Below, one piece after another: positions 34,420 through 42,633 of a stretch of DNA of 64,000 nt (positions are counted from its first letter, which is position 1; every line of letters begins with the position of its first letter). The notes beneath the pieces are model-generated. The model ran no database searches, had not been told where the DNA came from, and saw only the letters and a program-made list of their open reading frames with translations. Location of the stretch: the NCBI GenBank assembly GCA_965227145.1, contig OZ245730.1, positions 5,208,001-5,272,000 on the forward strand. The letters are read 5' to 3'. Origin of the DNA: JACKAQ01 sp965227145. Lineage in GTDB: Bacteria; Calditrichota; Calditrichia; RBG-13-44-9; J075. A program made the position numbers and the translations under genes.

Positions 34420-36594
34420 ATGAAAGCGACTGCGGCAGAAGTAAAAACGTTGCTCAGCGGCGGAAATCAGGAAAATACCGGTGAGCCTGCCGGTTTAAAA
34501 TTCGGCACATTTGGCGGTGTTTTTTCACCAACGATGCTCACGATTTTGGGCGTAATTATGTATCTGCGCCTCGGCTGGGTGGTTGGCAACGCCGGGCTGC
34601 TCGGCGCGATAGCCATTATTTTGCTGGCAAAATCGATCACCATTTGCACCGGTTTGTCGATGGCGTCGATCACCACCAACATCAAAATCGGTGCGGGCGG
34701 CGCGTATTCGATCATCGCGAAATCGCTGGGATTGGAAACCGGCGGGAGTGTCGGCATCCCGTTTTATGTGTCGCAAACGCTGTCCACAGCGCTGTATATT
34801 ATTGGTTTTACAGAAGGTTGGCTCGGTTTTTTTCCAGATCACCCGCCACTGCTGGTCGGTTTGGCAACCTGGTTAATTTTGATGATTTTGGCGGGCGTCA
34901 GCACCACTTTCGCTATTCGTATTCAATATATAATCATGCTGTTGATTGCCCTTTCCATCGCCAGTTTTTTGATGATGGACAGCCAGCCCATCGCCCAACC
35001 GCAGCTCATCGGCAAATTTGAAGACGCAGGATTCTGGCAGGTTTTCGCCATTTTCTTTCCCGCGGTTACTGGCATTATGGCCGGCGCAAATATGTCCGGC
35101 GATCTCAAAGATCCCCGAAAATCGATTCCGTCCGGCACGCTTTCCGCTATCGGGTTAACGCTGATTATTTACGTGGCGCTGGCGTATATTTTGGGCGCAT
35201 ATATCGCACCGGAAGATTTGCGCGGCAACCAAATGATTATGGCAGATACCGCATTTTACCGTCCTATCGTGCTGATCGGCATTTTGGCGGCAACATTTTC
35301 GTCGGCTTTGGGCAGCATTATGGGCGCGCCGCGAATTTTGCAGGCGCTGGCAGAACACAAAATTGTGCCGCTGCACGATCTGTTTTCCAAAAAAACAGAC
35401 GGCGGAGAGCCGCGCAACGCAGCGTTATTCACCGGCGCAGTGGTGGTTTTGGCGCTCATCCCCGGCAATCTGGATATTTTGGCAACGCTGATCACCATGT
35501 TTTTCCTGATCACCTACGGCATGCTGAATCTGGTTGTGTTCATCCAGCAAAGCATGAAAATTATCAGCTTTCGCCCGACCATTCGCATTCCCCAATTTGT
35601 GTCGCTTTTTGGTGCGGTCGGCTGCATTTTTATGATGTTTTTGATCAACGCTGTTTTCAGCACCGTCGCGATCATCATCATCATTTTGTTGTATTTTTGG
35701 CTCACGCGGAAAGACCTGCATTCGGAATTTGGCGATATTCGCGGCGGTATGTTTTTGGCGCTGGCAGAGCGGGCGTCGCGGGTGGCAGCCAAATATCCGC
35801 GCCACCAGATTTCCTGGAAACCGGATTTGCTGCTGCCGATCGACGATCCCAAAGTGTGGTCCGGCTCGCTGATGTTTATCCGCGATATCACCCATCCATC
35901 CGGCAGTATTTTTGCGTTTACAGTCAGCCCGAACGGACGGGAAGCACAGTTGCAGGAAATAAAAAATCTGCTGTTCCCGCTCAAAAGCCAGGATATTTTT
36001 GTGAACGCGGCGGTCATTGAAAATGAAAATTTTGTTCGCGGCGCGAAATCGGTGATTCAAACACTGCACGGCGGCGCATTTCGCCCGAATATTTTGTTTC
36101 TCACACTCGGCAACGAAACCTCCCGGGATGACGATGCCCGCCAACTGATCGCCGAAGCATCGCGCGATGAATTGGGCATTTTGATGCTCCGGCAACACCC
36201 GCGTGTGGCATTCGGCATGCACAAAAACATCAACCTCTGGCTGCGGGAAAAGAGCACCAATTGGCATTTGGCAATTTTGATAAGTCTATATTTACAAACA
36301 AATTGGGGCGGAAAACTGAACCTGGTTACCACCGCGGAATCCGAAGCGGACAAACAGCGCATGTTTGACTTTCTGGAACATTTGAGCGATATGGCGCGAC
36401 TGCCATCGCTGACGGAATATGTGGTGCTGCAGGGTAATTTCCGCGAAGCCATTGCCCTCGCGCCGCGTGCGGATGTGAACATTTTTGGCATCGGTGATGA
36501 ACCGTCGTTCGATTTTATGCGTAACACTTCCGAATGGACGAATTCGTCCTGTTTATTTGTGAAAGATTCCGGGCAGGAGAGTGCGCTGGTTTAG
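34420..36594 (+). CDS. SLC12-type cation-chloride cotransporter / amino-acid permease family protein
   Basis: A 724-residue APC-superfamily transporter. The N-terminal ~430 residues hold about 12 helices with the opening FGTFGGVFSPTMLTILGVIMYLR and IGAGGAYSIIAKSLG that characterise Na-K-Cl cotransporter (SLC12)-like proteins; the ion-binding helix 6 region is FFPAVTGIMAGANMSGDLKDP. The C-terminal ~290 residues form the soluble SLC12 domain (DLLLPIDDPKVWSGSLMFI, GAKSVIQTLHGGAFRPNILFL). Bacterial members may move amines or ions with chloride; substrate not predictable. TTGAGG precedes the ATG. Confidence 0.9.
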   Translation: MKATAAEVKTLLSGGNQENTGEPAGLKFGTFGGVFSPTMLTILGVIMYLRLGWVVGNAGLLGAIAIILLAKSITICTGLSMASITTNIKIGAGGAYSIIAKSLGLETGGSVGIPFYVSQTLSTALYIIGFTEGWLGFFPDHPPLLVGLATWLILMILAGVSTTFAIRIQYIIMLLIALSIASFLMMDSQPIAQPQLIGKFEDAGFWQVFAIFFPAVTGIMAGANMSGDLKDPRKSIPSGTLSAIGLTLIIYVALAYILGAYIAPEDLRGNQMIMADTAFYRPIVLIGILAATFSSALGSIMGAPRILQALAEHKIVPLHDLFSKKTDGGEPRNAALFTGAVVVLALIPGNLDILATLITMFFLITYGMLNLVVFIQQSMKIISFRPTIRIPQFVSLFGAVGCIFMMFLINAVFSTVAIIIIILLYFWLTRKDLHSEFGDIRGGMFLALAERASRVAAKYPRHQISWKPDLLLPIDDPKVWSGSLMFIRDITHPSGSIFAFTVSPNGREAQLQEIKNLLFPLKSQDIFVNAAVIENENFVRGAKSVIQTLHGGAFRPNILFLTLGNETSRDDDARQLIAEASRDELGILMLRQHPRVAFGMHKNINLWLREKSTNWHLAILISLYLQTNWGGKLNLVTTAESEADKQRMFDFLEHLSDMARLPSLTEYVVLQGNFREAIALAPRADVNIFGIGDEPSFDFMRNTSEWTNSSCLFVKDSGQESALV

Positions 36595-36676
36595 CACTTA
36601 TACGAACTTAAACTTGAGTTAATATTCGTTTAAAAGTATATTGGCAAATAAATTGATATAATGATTAGAGTGCTTT

Positions 36677-36910
36677 ATGGAAAATTTGATCGACAGAATC
36701 ACCATTGACGAGAACATTTGCAACGGCAAACCGACCATCCGCGGCAAACGGATTACCGTTCAAACCATTCTCGAATATTTAGGCGCCGGTGAAACCGAAA
36801 CTGAAATTTTGAAGCAATATCCTTCGTTGGAACCGGAAGATATTAAAGCCTGCATTCGGTTTGCCAGCGAACTGATGAAACGCGGATTTACAATAAAAAC
36901 AGTCGCTTAA
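36677..36910 (+). CDS. DUF433 antitoxin
   Basis: A 77-residue DUF433 protein: RITIDENICNGKPTIRGKRI at the start and YPSLEPEDIKACIRFASELM later, a helix-turn-helix-type fold. DUF433 genes commonly precede DUF5615 PIN-like genes, as here (one base between stop and start), and act as antitoxins and operon repressors. Confidence 0.9.
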   Translation: MENLIDRITIDENICNGKPTIRGKRITVQTILEYLGAGETETEILKQYPSLEPEDIKACIRFASELMKRGFTIKTVA

Positions 36911-36911
36911 G

Positions 36912-37253
36912 ATGGCAAAATATCTTATCGATGTAAATCTGCCTTATCGTTTTTCACTATGGCATTCGGAAGATTATATTCATCAAAAAGATATCGACGA
37001 CGGATGGACAGATAGCCAGATTTGGCATTACGCAGAAACGAATAAGCTAACCATCATCACCAAAGATAGTGATTTCTCAAACAGAATTTTATTCAAAAAC
37101 CCACCGCCACGTGTTATCCACATAAAAATAGGCAATTCAACAATTAAAGATTTGTTCGATACTTTAACGCCAATATGGGACGAAGTGTTAAAAATGAGCG
37201 AAACGCATCGCCTTGTTAATGTATTTCGTGACAGAATTGAAGGCATCGAATAA
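36912..37253 (+). CDS. DUF5615 PIN-like toxin
   Basis: A 113-residue DUF5615 protein with Asp in KYLIDVNLPYR and TIITKDSDFSNR, the Mut7-C/PIN-like acidic pair. It is the partner of the DUF433 antitoxin immediately upstream, and the two probably form a type II toxin-antitoxin module. Its stop is directly followed by the methyltransferase ATG. Confidence 0.88.
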   Translation: MAKYLIDVNLPYRFSLWHSEDYIHQKDIDDGWTDSQIWHYAETNKLTIITKDSDFSNRILFKNPPPRVIHIKIGNSTIKDLFDTLTPIWDEVLKMSETHRLVNVFRDRIEGIE

Positions 37254-37880
37254 ATGAACATAAAAGACGCATACAACCGCTGGTCGGACAATTATGACCA
37301 AATGGAAAACCGCACCCGCGATCTCGATTTTCAGGCAATGATGGAAATTGTTGAGCGATTGCCATTCAAAACGGTTATGGAAATCGGTTGCGGCACCGGA
37401 AAAAACACCGCGTTGTTGGCAGAAAAAGCGGCGAAAGTGATCGCGATGGATTTTTCGGAGGGTATGCTGGCAAAAGCGCGCCAAAAAGTGGCGGCGCCGA
37501 ATGTCGAATTTGTTCAGGCAGATATCGCCAAAACGTGGCCGGTTGCCGACGATTTCGCGGATTTCATCACCTGCAACCTCGTTCTGGAGCACATCGAAAA
37601 TCTGGATTTCGTGTTCAGCGAAGCGCAGCGTACGCTGCGCAACAACGGGCGATTTTTCGTGTCCGAACTGCACCCGTTCAAACAATACATCGGCGGAAAA
37701 GCCAATTTCAGCGATGGCAAAAAAGACATCGTGCTCACCTGTTTTACCCACCATATTTCCGAATTCTGGCAGGCTGCGCAGCGCAATAATTTGCGTTGCA
37801 TCGAACTCACCGAGCGGTTCATCGCGGATGATAAAACAGACGTTCCGAGGTTGGTTAATTTTTTGTTTTTAAAGGAATAA
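37254..37880 (+). CDS. Class I SAM-dependent methyltransferase
   Basis: A 208-residue methyltransferase with motif I VMEIGCGTGKNTALLA, the acidic loop VIAMDFS, motif FVQADI and motif IV FITCNLVLEHIENLDFVF. It resembles BioC/UbiE-like small-molecule methyltransferases. The ATG follows the toxin stop with no spacer, so it may be translated from the same transcript, possibly by chance of insertion. Substrate unknown. Confidence 0.88.
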   Translation: MNIKDAYNRWSDNYDQMENRTRDLDFQAMMEIVERLPFKTVMEIGCGTGKNTALLAEKAAKVIAMDFSEGMLAKARQKVAAPNVEFVQADIAKTWPVADDFADFITCNLVLEHIENLDFVFSEAQRTLRNNGRFFVSELHPFKQYIGGKANFSDGKKDIVLTCFTHHISEFWQAAQRNNLRCIELTERFIADDKTDVPRLVNFLFLKE

Positions 37881-37944
37881 AAATACCGATTTATACCATC
37901 CGGAGATTCAAGTCTTTGCAGGAATAACCATCATTAACGAAACA

Positions 37945-39198
37945 TTATTTTATTTTTTCAAAAATTTCCGCCAAGACAGATTTATCAATTTCCAATTGCT
38001 CCGCGAAATCATTGAGGTGTTTCGGCGATGTGCTGCCGGTTTGCTTTGCCAGCTCCATCCGCTTTTTGATGAGCAGCGCCAGTTGTGCATCCACCACATC
38101 CAACTCTCTTTGCTTACTAGCAGTTACGTCGAATTGTATTTGCTGCTGCACCAATAGCAAATCGAGAATCACGATGGCAGCCATTGCTTCGGCTACCGGC
38201 ACAACGCGCGGACAAATGCAGGGATCGTGGCGTCCGCCAACGGAAAGCGGCACCGTTTCGCCCGACTGATTGACGGTGTGCTGAATTTTGTTGATCGACG
38301 ACGGCGGTTTGACACCCAGCCGCAAAATCACATCCTGACCGGTGGAAATACCGCCGAGCAGCCCGCCCGCGTGATTGGTTTTCGGCACAATTTCGCCGCC
38401 GCCGTTCACGTGAAATACGTCGTTGTTTTCGCTGGCGAGCATTTCCGCTGCGGCAAATCCGCTACCGAATTCGATGCCTTTTGTCGCGCCGATGGAAAGC
38501 AATCCGTGCGCCAGTTCCGCATCCAGCTTCTCGAATGCCGGATCGCCCAATCCCGCCGGCAATCCTTTAATATGTAGTTCCACCACACCGCCGACCGAAT
38601 CACCGGTTTCGGCAATGTCGCGGATGTAGGTTTCCATTTGCGTAGCAACCGCAGGATCGGGGCAGCGAACCGGATTTTTTTCGATAAAATTGTAATCCAC
38701 GGTTTGCGCCTCAAATTTGCCGATTTTTCGCACAAACCCGTAAAACTCGATGCCGTGTTCTCGCAGCACCTGTTTGGCGATGGCGCCGGCAGCCACCCGC
38801 ATTGCGGTTTCCCGACCGGATGCGCGACCGCCGCCGCGAAAATCGAAGATGCCGTATTTCTTGAGATAGGTATATGCCGCATGACCGGGGCGCACTACTT
38901 CGGCAATTTTTGAATAATCTTTGCTGCGCTGATCTTCATTTTTCACCAGCACACAAATGGGCGTTCCGGTGGTTTTTCCCTCAAAAACGCCAGACACAAT
39001 TATGGCACGATCCTGCTCATTTCGCGGCGTGCTCACCTTGCTTTGTCCGGGTCGGCGCCGCTGCATTTCACGCTGGATTTCGTCGATATCGATGGGAATA
39101 CCCGGTTTCACGCCATCAATCACTGCGCCGATATACGGGCCGTGGCTTTCGCCAAACGTCATCACGGCATATAACGATCCGTATTTACTGCCTGCCAT
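37945..39198 (-). CDS. aroC: Chorismate synthase with C-terminal chorismate-mutase-like extension
   Basis: A 417-residue protein; chorismate synthase alone is about 360. Residues 1-355 are standard: GESHGPYIGAVIDG, RRRPGQSKVSTPRNEQD, RPGHAAYTYLKKYG, FRGGGRASGRETAMRVAAGA and VGGRHDPCICPRVVPVAEAM. It turns EPSP into chorismate using reduced FMN. Residues ~356-417 (RELDVVDAQLALLIKKRMEL at the centre) look like helix 1 of an AroQ-type chorismate mutase, followed by a short last helix, so the tail may be a reduced mutase or regulatory domain. AGGAG precedes the ATG. It is separated from aroA by a repeat-bounded insert. Confidence 0.93.
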   Translation of the reverse strand: MAGSKYGSLYAVMTFGESHGPYIGAVIDGVKPGIPIDIDEIQREMQRRRPGQSKVSTPRNEQDRAIIVSGVFEGKTTGTPICVLVKNEDQRSKDYSKIAEVVRPGHAAYTYLKKYGIFDFRGGGRASGRETAMRVAAGAIAKQVLREHGIEFYGFVRKIGKFEAQTVDYNFIEKNPVRCPDPAVATQMETYIRDIAETGDSVGGVVELHIKGLPAGLGDPAFEKLDAELAHGLLSIGATKGIEFGSGFAAAEMLASENNDVFHVNGGGEIVPKTNHAGGLLGGISTGQDVILRLGVKPPSSINKIQHTVNQSGETVPLSVGGRHDPCICPRVVPVAEAMAAIVILDLLLVQQQIQFDVTASKQRELDVVDAQLALLIKKRMELAKQTGSTSPKHLNDFAEQLEIDKSVLAEIFEKIK

Positions 39199-39210
39199 AT
39201 TTTCTCCTGA

Positions 39211-39751
39211 TTTAACCGCAGAGCACGCGAAGAGTGCAGAGAAAAAATGAGTTCTGATTAATCCCTGTTCGTTGCAAGCGGTTGAATGTTGTTCTATTAA
39301 TTCAGATTGTTCGCAATTCTTTTGATACCATTTTTCAACAGTGTCACATTAAAATTGATCAACAACCCCAAATGTAAATCGCTTAATTTTAAATAATTTA
39401 GGACTTGAGCCATTTCGATTTCACCGACTTCTTTAATGGCTTTGCACTCAATAATTATCTGATTTTCCACCAAAAAGTCACACCGGAAACCAACGTCTAA
39501 TTTAATTGAATCATAAATTACAGGCATGGATTTTTCTTTTTCAAATAGCAATCCGATTTTCCCAAATTCATGCGCCAGTGCAGCCTGATACACCGATTCC
39601 AGCAAGCCAGGTCACAAAATGCGATGCACCTGAATGGCACAACCGATAATTTTCTGAGACAATAAATTGATTTCTTTCATCGAATCCCCTCAAAAAAAGA
39701 TGTAAAAAAATCTCCGTAACCTCTGCGCTCTCCGCGCCCTCTGCGGTTAAA
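39211..39751. mobile_element. 541-bp module bounded by inverted repeats between aroA and aroC
   Basis: The left end starts TTTAACCGCAGAGCACGCGA (39211-39246, + strand); the right end (39711-39751) is inverted and reads, on the minus strand, TTTAACCGCAGAGGGCGCGG followed by AGAGCGCAGAGG. The module carries a GxxExxY-family gene. The right terminus supplies the TAA stop of aroA (39747-39749), and the left terminus stops seven bases before the aroC ribosome-binding site AGGAG, so insertion was neatly between the two genes. No target-site duplication or transposase could be identified. Confidence 0.75.
39297..39680 (-). pseudogene. GxxExxY-family protein gene interrupted by in-frame TGA
   Basis: Reading from ATG 39680 gives MKEINLLSQKIIGCAIQVHR, then Ile-Leu, a TGA at 39612-39614, then PGLLESVYQAALAHEFGKIG in the same frame to the stop. 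The stop replaces the glycine usually found in the 'GPGLLESVY' motif; GGA to TGA is a single-base change. Downstream, FRCDFLVENQIIIECKAIKE and LGLLINFNVTLLKNGIKRI match the family well. GxxExxY proteins are of unknown function and contain a PD-(D/E)xK-like core. A shorter product from TTG 39605 (102 aa) is possible, so the gene may not be fully dead. Confidence 0.85.
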
Positions 39752-40997
39752 CCTCCTCCCAAAGTTCAAGGTGCGACCAGAAATCCGGGTAGGATTTGGC
39801 GACGCACTGCGGTTCGTCGATGGTGACGCCGGAAATTTTGGTGCCTGCCAGCGCAAAGCTCATCGCGATGCGGTGATCATTGAACGCCTGCAGCGCAGCA
39901 CCGTGATATTTTTTTTGTGGGGAAATCGTTAACGTGCCATCGGCGTACTCGCTTTTTCCGCCGAGCGCCGCCAGATTTTTTTGCACCGCAGCGATGCGGT
40001 CGCTTTCCTTAAATCGCAAATTTTCTACGCCGGTGAGTTTCACTGTGTCCGGTGCAAACATGGCGATGATCGCCAACGTCGGCACCATGTCGGGAATATC
40101 TACACAATCGACTGTGAAACCGCGCTCGATACCGCCGGAAATTTCCACACGATCGGGATAGAGCATCACCCGCGCACCAACTTCTTCCGCGATTTCAAAA
40201 ATGCGTTCGTCGCCCTGCAGCGATGGCAGCATCACGTCTGTCAGCGAAATTGTTGCGCCGTGAATCAACCCGAGCGCCACCCAATATCCGGCAGCAGAAA
40301 AATCTTTTTCCACCTGATAATTCCAGATATAATCCGGTTTCTGCGCTTTCACCCAAATGGCATTTTTGGAAAATTCAACCGGTAAGTTCAGCCGTTTCAT
40401 CAACTTATACGTCATCGTGATATACGGCAGCGAGGGGATATTTTCCTGCAATTCGATGGTCAAATCATTTTCCATCCACAGCGCGGACATCATCATCGCG
40501 GTGATAATTTGCGAAGTCGGCAGATTGTCGAAATGAATTTTCCCGCCGGGCAATGTTGCCGGATGAACCGTTGCCGGGAGCGATCCGCCGCGATGATCGA
40601 TGCGAATCCCGAGCTTTTCGCAAGCCTCGAACACCTGCAAAAACGGGCGTTCGTGCAGCCGATCCGTGCCGTAAAAGCGAAATGGCTGATCGAGATGCGC
40701 CGCCAGCGGGACCAAAAATCGCGCGGATGAACCGGAATTTCCCAAAAACGCGTCGGGTTTTGTCACAGTTCCGATGGGCGATTCAATTTCCAGGACATCG
40801 CCGTTTTGGCGCGATTTCATGCCCATGTTTTGCAGCGCGGTTTGGGTAATTTCCAGATCTTCCGATGCCAGCAAATGTTTGATGCGAGTGGGGCCGCTGT
40901 TCATCGCGCCCAAAATGCAAATCCGGTGACTCACACTTTTGGAGGTCGGCAGCGCGACGATTTTTTCTGTGATTTTTGCAGTTTTTATGCGATACAT
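39747..40997 (-). CDS. aroA: 3-phosphoshikimate 1-carboxyvinyltransferase (EPSP synthase)
   Basis: A 416-residue EPSP synthase. LPTSKSVSHRICILGA near the start is the PEP/shikimate-3-phosphate-binding block (Lys in PTSKS); LGNSGSSARFLVPL, DRLHERPF, LPTSQIITAMMMSAL, FTVDCVDIPDMVPTLAIIA, RFKESDRIAAV and AFNDHRIAMSFAL follow, covering both halves of the two-domain fold. It joins shikimate-3-phosphate and PEP. It lies downstream of the DAHP synthase gene (304-base gap) on the same strand. The stop codon is part of an inserted repeat. The ATG is preceded by TATCCTTTAAAAA, not a Shine-Dalgarno sequence. Confidence 0.95.
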   Translation of the reverse strand: MYRIKTAKITEKIVALPTSKSVSHRICILGAMNSGPTRIKHLLASEDLEITQTALQNMGMKSRQNGDVLEIESPIGTVTKPDAFLGNSGSSARFLVPLAAHLDQPFRFYGTDRLHERPFLQVFEACEKLGIRIDHRGGSLPATVHPATLPGGKIHFDNLPTSQIITAMMMSALWMENDLTIELQENIPSLPYITMTYKLMKRLNLPVEFSKNAIWVKAQKPDYIWNYQVEKDFSAAGYWVALGLIHGATISLTDVMLPSLQGDERIFEIAEEVGARVMLYPDRVEISGGIERGFTVDCVDIPDMVPTLAIIAMFAPDTVKLTGVENLRFKESDRIAAVQKNLAALGGKSEYADGTLTISPQKKYHGAALQAFNDHRIAMSFALAGTKISGVTIDEPQCVAKSYPDFWSHLELWEEV

Positions 40998-41301
40998 TTT
41001 TTAAAGGATAAAGGGTTAATGATTACGGATAAATTTTGAATTTCAGGAATCAACGCCGAAAAAAGTGAAATAAATGAGTGGACAGAATAAATTTACGTTA
41101 TCATTTCGAATCTTTTTGTTGGTCATTCCCGTCCCGAAAATCGGGTTCAAGCGGGAATCCATTCAATTACAATATTTTGGATGCCGATTAAAGCTTTCGG
41201 GCATGACCGGAAGTTTGCAAAATATTATTGTCCAACTACTTAATTTTGGGCGATCACCGTTCGCCTCTACCCACTCAACTCACTCAACAGCTCAACTCTA
41301 T
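40998..41301. other. Spacer between DAHP synthase and aroA genes
   Basis: Contains a pyrimidine-rich stretch next to aroA, a diverged dispersed palindrome (41121-41160) and a short direct repeat of CTCAACTCACTCAACAG type (about 41272-41298). No ORF with coding character was found. Confidence 0.6.
41121..41160. repeat. Palindromic repeat, diverged member
   Basis: GGTCATTCCCG, an internal CCCGAAAATCGGG hairpin, then CGGGAATCC. It resembles the GTCATTCC...GGAATC ends of the dispersed family elsewhere in the window, with a different core. Confidence 0.6.
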
Positions 41302-42426
41302 TTACGCTTTGCCATTTTTCTTTTTATCACCGTTCGGGTTCATCAATTTGGACTGGATGCGGATCGAATTTTCGTGCACTTTTTGGTAAATTTCTTTTAC
41401 GAACGCATCTTCCATTCCCATTTGCCGGGCTTGTTCCAGCCGGTCTTCGATGAGGTGATGCCATCGCCCGACTTGCAAAATCGCCATGTTGTGATCTTTT
41501 TTATACTGCCCGATTTTCTCGGAAATTTGGTTGCGGCGATAGAGAATGTCCAGCAATTGCTGATCGAGAATATCGATTTCCGAGCGATACGCCACAAGAA
41601 TTTCTTTCCCGTTGCCTTCGCCTTCTTCCTTGCGATACGTGAGGCTCTCGAGCAGATCTTTCAGCGAATCGGGCGTAACTTGCTGGGCGCTGTCGCTCCA
41701 GGCTTTTTCGGGATCAACGTGGGTTTCGATCATCAGCCCGTTCATCGCCATGTCCAGCGCTTTTTGGGACACTTCGCGAACCAGTTCGCGTTTTCCGGCG
41801 ATGTGGCTGGGATCGCAAATCAACGGAATTTCCGGGGCAATACGTTTCAGCTCGATGGCGATATCCCATTTCGGCGCGTTGCGATAGGGCATTTTGCTGT
41901 AAACAGAAAATCCGCGATGGATCGCGCCAAGCCGTTTGATGCCGGCGTTGCTCATCCGTTCCAATGCGCCGATCCACAGTTGCAAATCAGGATTCACCGG
42001 GTTTTTCACCCAAACGGGCACATCCACGCCGCTGAGCGCGTTGGCAATCTCCTGCACCGAAAACGGGTTGACGCTGGTTCGCGCGCCGATCCACAGCACA
42101 TCCACCCCAAATTTGAGCGCTTCGTACACGTGATTGGTATTTGCCACTTCGCAGGCGGTCAGCAAACCCGTTTCTTCTTTGGCGCGTTTGAGCCACTGCA
42201 GCGCCTGCACGCCGTGTCCCTCAAAATCGCCGGGACGGGTGCGCGGTTTCCAAACGCCGGCGCGAAAAATTTTCACACCCGGCACTTTGGCGACAGCGTG
42301 GGCGGTTGCCAGCAATTGTTCTTCGCTTTCGGCGCTGCAAGGACCGGCGATAATCAACGGTTTATCGTTTTCGGGAACCCATTCGCTGCGGGTCAGTACT
42401 TCCAGACGGGGAGATTGCTTACTCAT
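41302..42426 (-). CDS. Bifunctional DAHP synthase / chorismate mutase
   Basis: A 374-residue two-domain enzyme. Residues ~15-265 are a type Ibeta DAHP synthase (KPLIIAGPCSAES, FRAGVWKPRTRPGDFEGHG, LWIGARTSVNPFSVQEIA, PVWVKNPVNPD, LICDPSHIAGKRELV), which condenses PEP and erythrose-4-phosphate. Residues ~280-370 are an AroQ-type chorismate mutase (SEIDILDQQLLDILYRRNQI, KIGQYKK, GRWHHLIEDR). This C-terminal arrangement is known from Bacteroidota-type enzymes, where the mutase confers prephenate feedback. GGAG ends seven bases before ATG 42426. A Phe-rich leader ORF and terminator lie directly upstream. Confidence 0.95.
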   Translation of the reverse strand: MSKQSPRLEVLTRSEWVPENDKPLIIAGPCSAESEEQLLATAHAVAKVPGVKIFRAGVWKPRTRPGDFEGHGVQALQWLKRAKEETGLLTACEVANTNHVYEALKFGVDVLWIGARTSVNPFSVQEIANALSGVDVPVWVKNPVNPDLQLWIGALERMSNAGIKRLGAIHRGFSVYSKMPYRNAPKWDIAIELKRIAPEIPLICDPSHIAGKRELVREVSQKALDMAMNGLMIETHVDPEKAWSDSAQQVTPDSLKDLLESLTYRKEEGEGNGKEILVAYRSEIDILDQQLLDILYRRNQISEKIGQYKKDHNMAILQVGRWHHLIEDRLEQARQMGMEDAFVKEIYQKVHENSIRIQSKLMNPNGDKKKNGKA

Positions 42427-42480
42427 CTTTTGCTCCATTCGGTGATATTTATGTTGCTAAAATGCTAACGTCCAGATAAC

Positions 42481-42510
42481 AAAAAAGGCTCCGATATTAC
42501 CGGAGCCTTT
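42481..42510 (-). terminator. Attenuator terminator hairpin before the DAHP synthase gene
   Basis: On the minus strand AAAGGCTCCG, a seven-base loop, CGGAGCC and six T. It is upstream of the aromatic gene and downstream of a Phe-rich leader ORF, and its 5' arm can pair instead with ACCGGAGCC in the leader. It could also end ftcD transcription. Confidence 0.85.
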
Positions 42511-42546
42511 GAGTTTTTTTCATTTTTATTGATGTTCAGTCAATAT

Positions 42547-42633
42547 TCACCCACGCTGGCTCCGGTGTTGAAACCAAAAATAAAAATAGCCAAAAAAGAA
42601 AAAGTGGGTGAAAAAAGTGTTCATCATTTCCAT
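42547..42633 (-). CDS. Phe/Tyr/Trp-rich leader peptide (28 aa)
   Basis: A short ORF MEMMNTFFTHFFFFGY... of 28 codons with nine Phe, two Tyr and one Trp codon, seven of the Phe being TTT and two TTC. It ends in a basic Q-H-R-S-Q-R-G tail with TGA at 42547. Its composition recalls PheL (E. coli pheA leader) and its position, just ahead of a terminator and a DAHP synthase-chorismate mutase gene, is that of an attenuator leader. Three in-frame ATGs (42633, 42627, 42624) are possible starts; Shine-Dalgarno support is weak (GGAAATG before the third). Confidence 0.8.
   Translation of the reverse strand: MEMMNTFFTHFFFFGYFYFWFQHRSQRG

Noticed and set aside
39612..39614. TGA read as glycine or selenocysteine in the GxxExxY gene
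   Set aside because: All other genes end normally at TGA and no SECIS-like hairpin follows; a simple nonsense mutation explains it.
41272..41298. CTCAACTCACTCAACAG repeat as a CRISPR or iteron array
   Set aside because: Only about three imperfect short copies without spacers of constant length.
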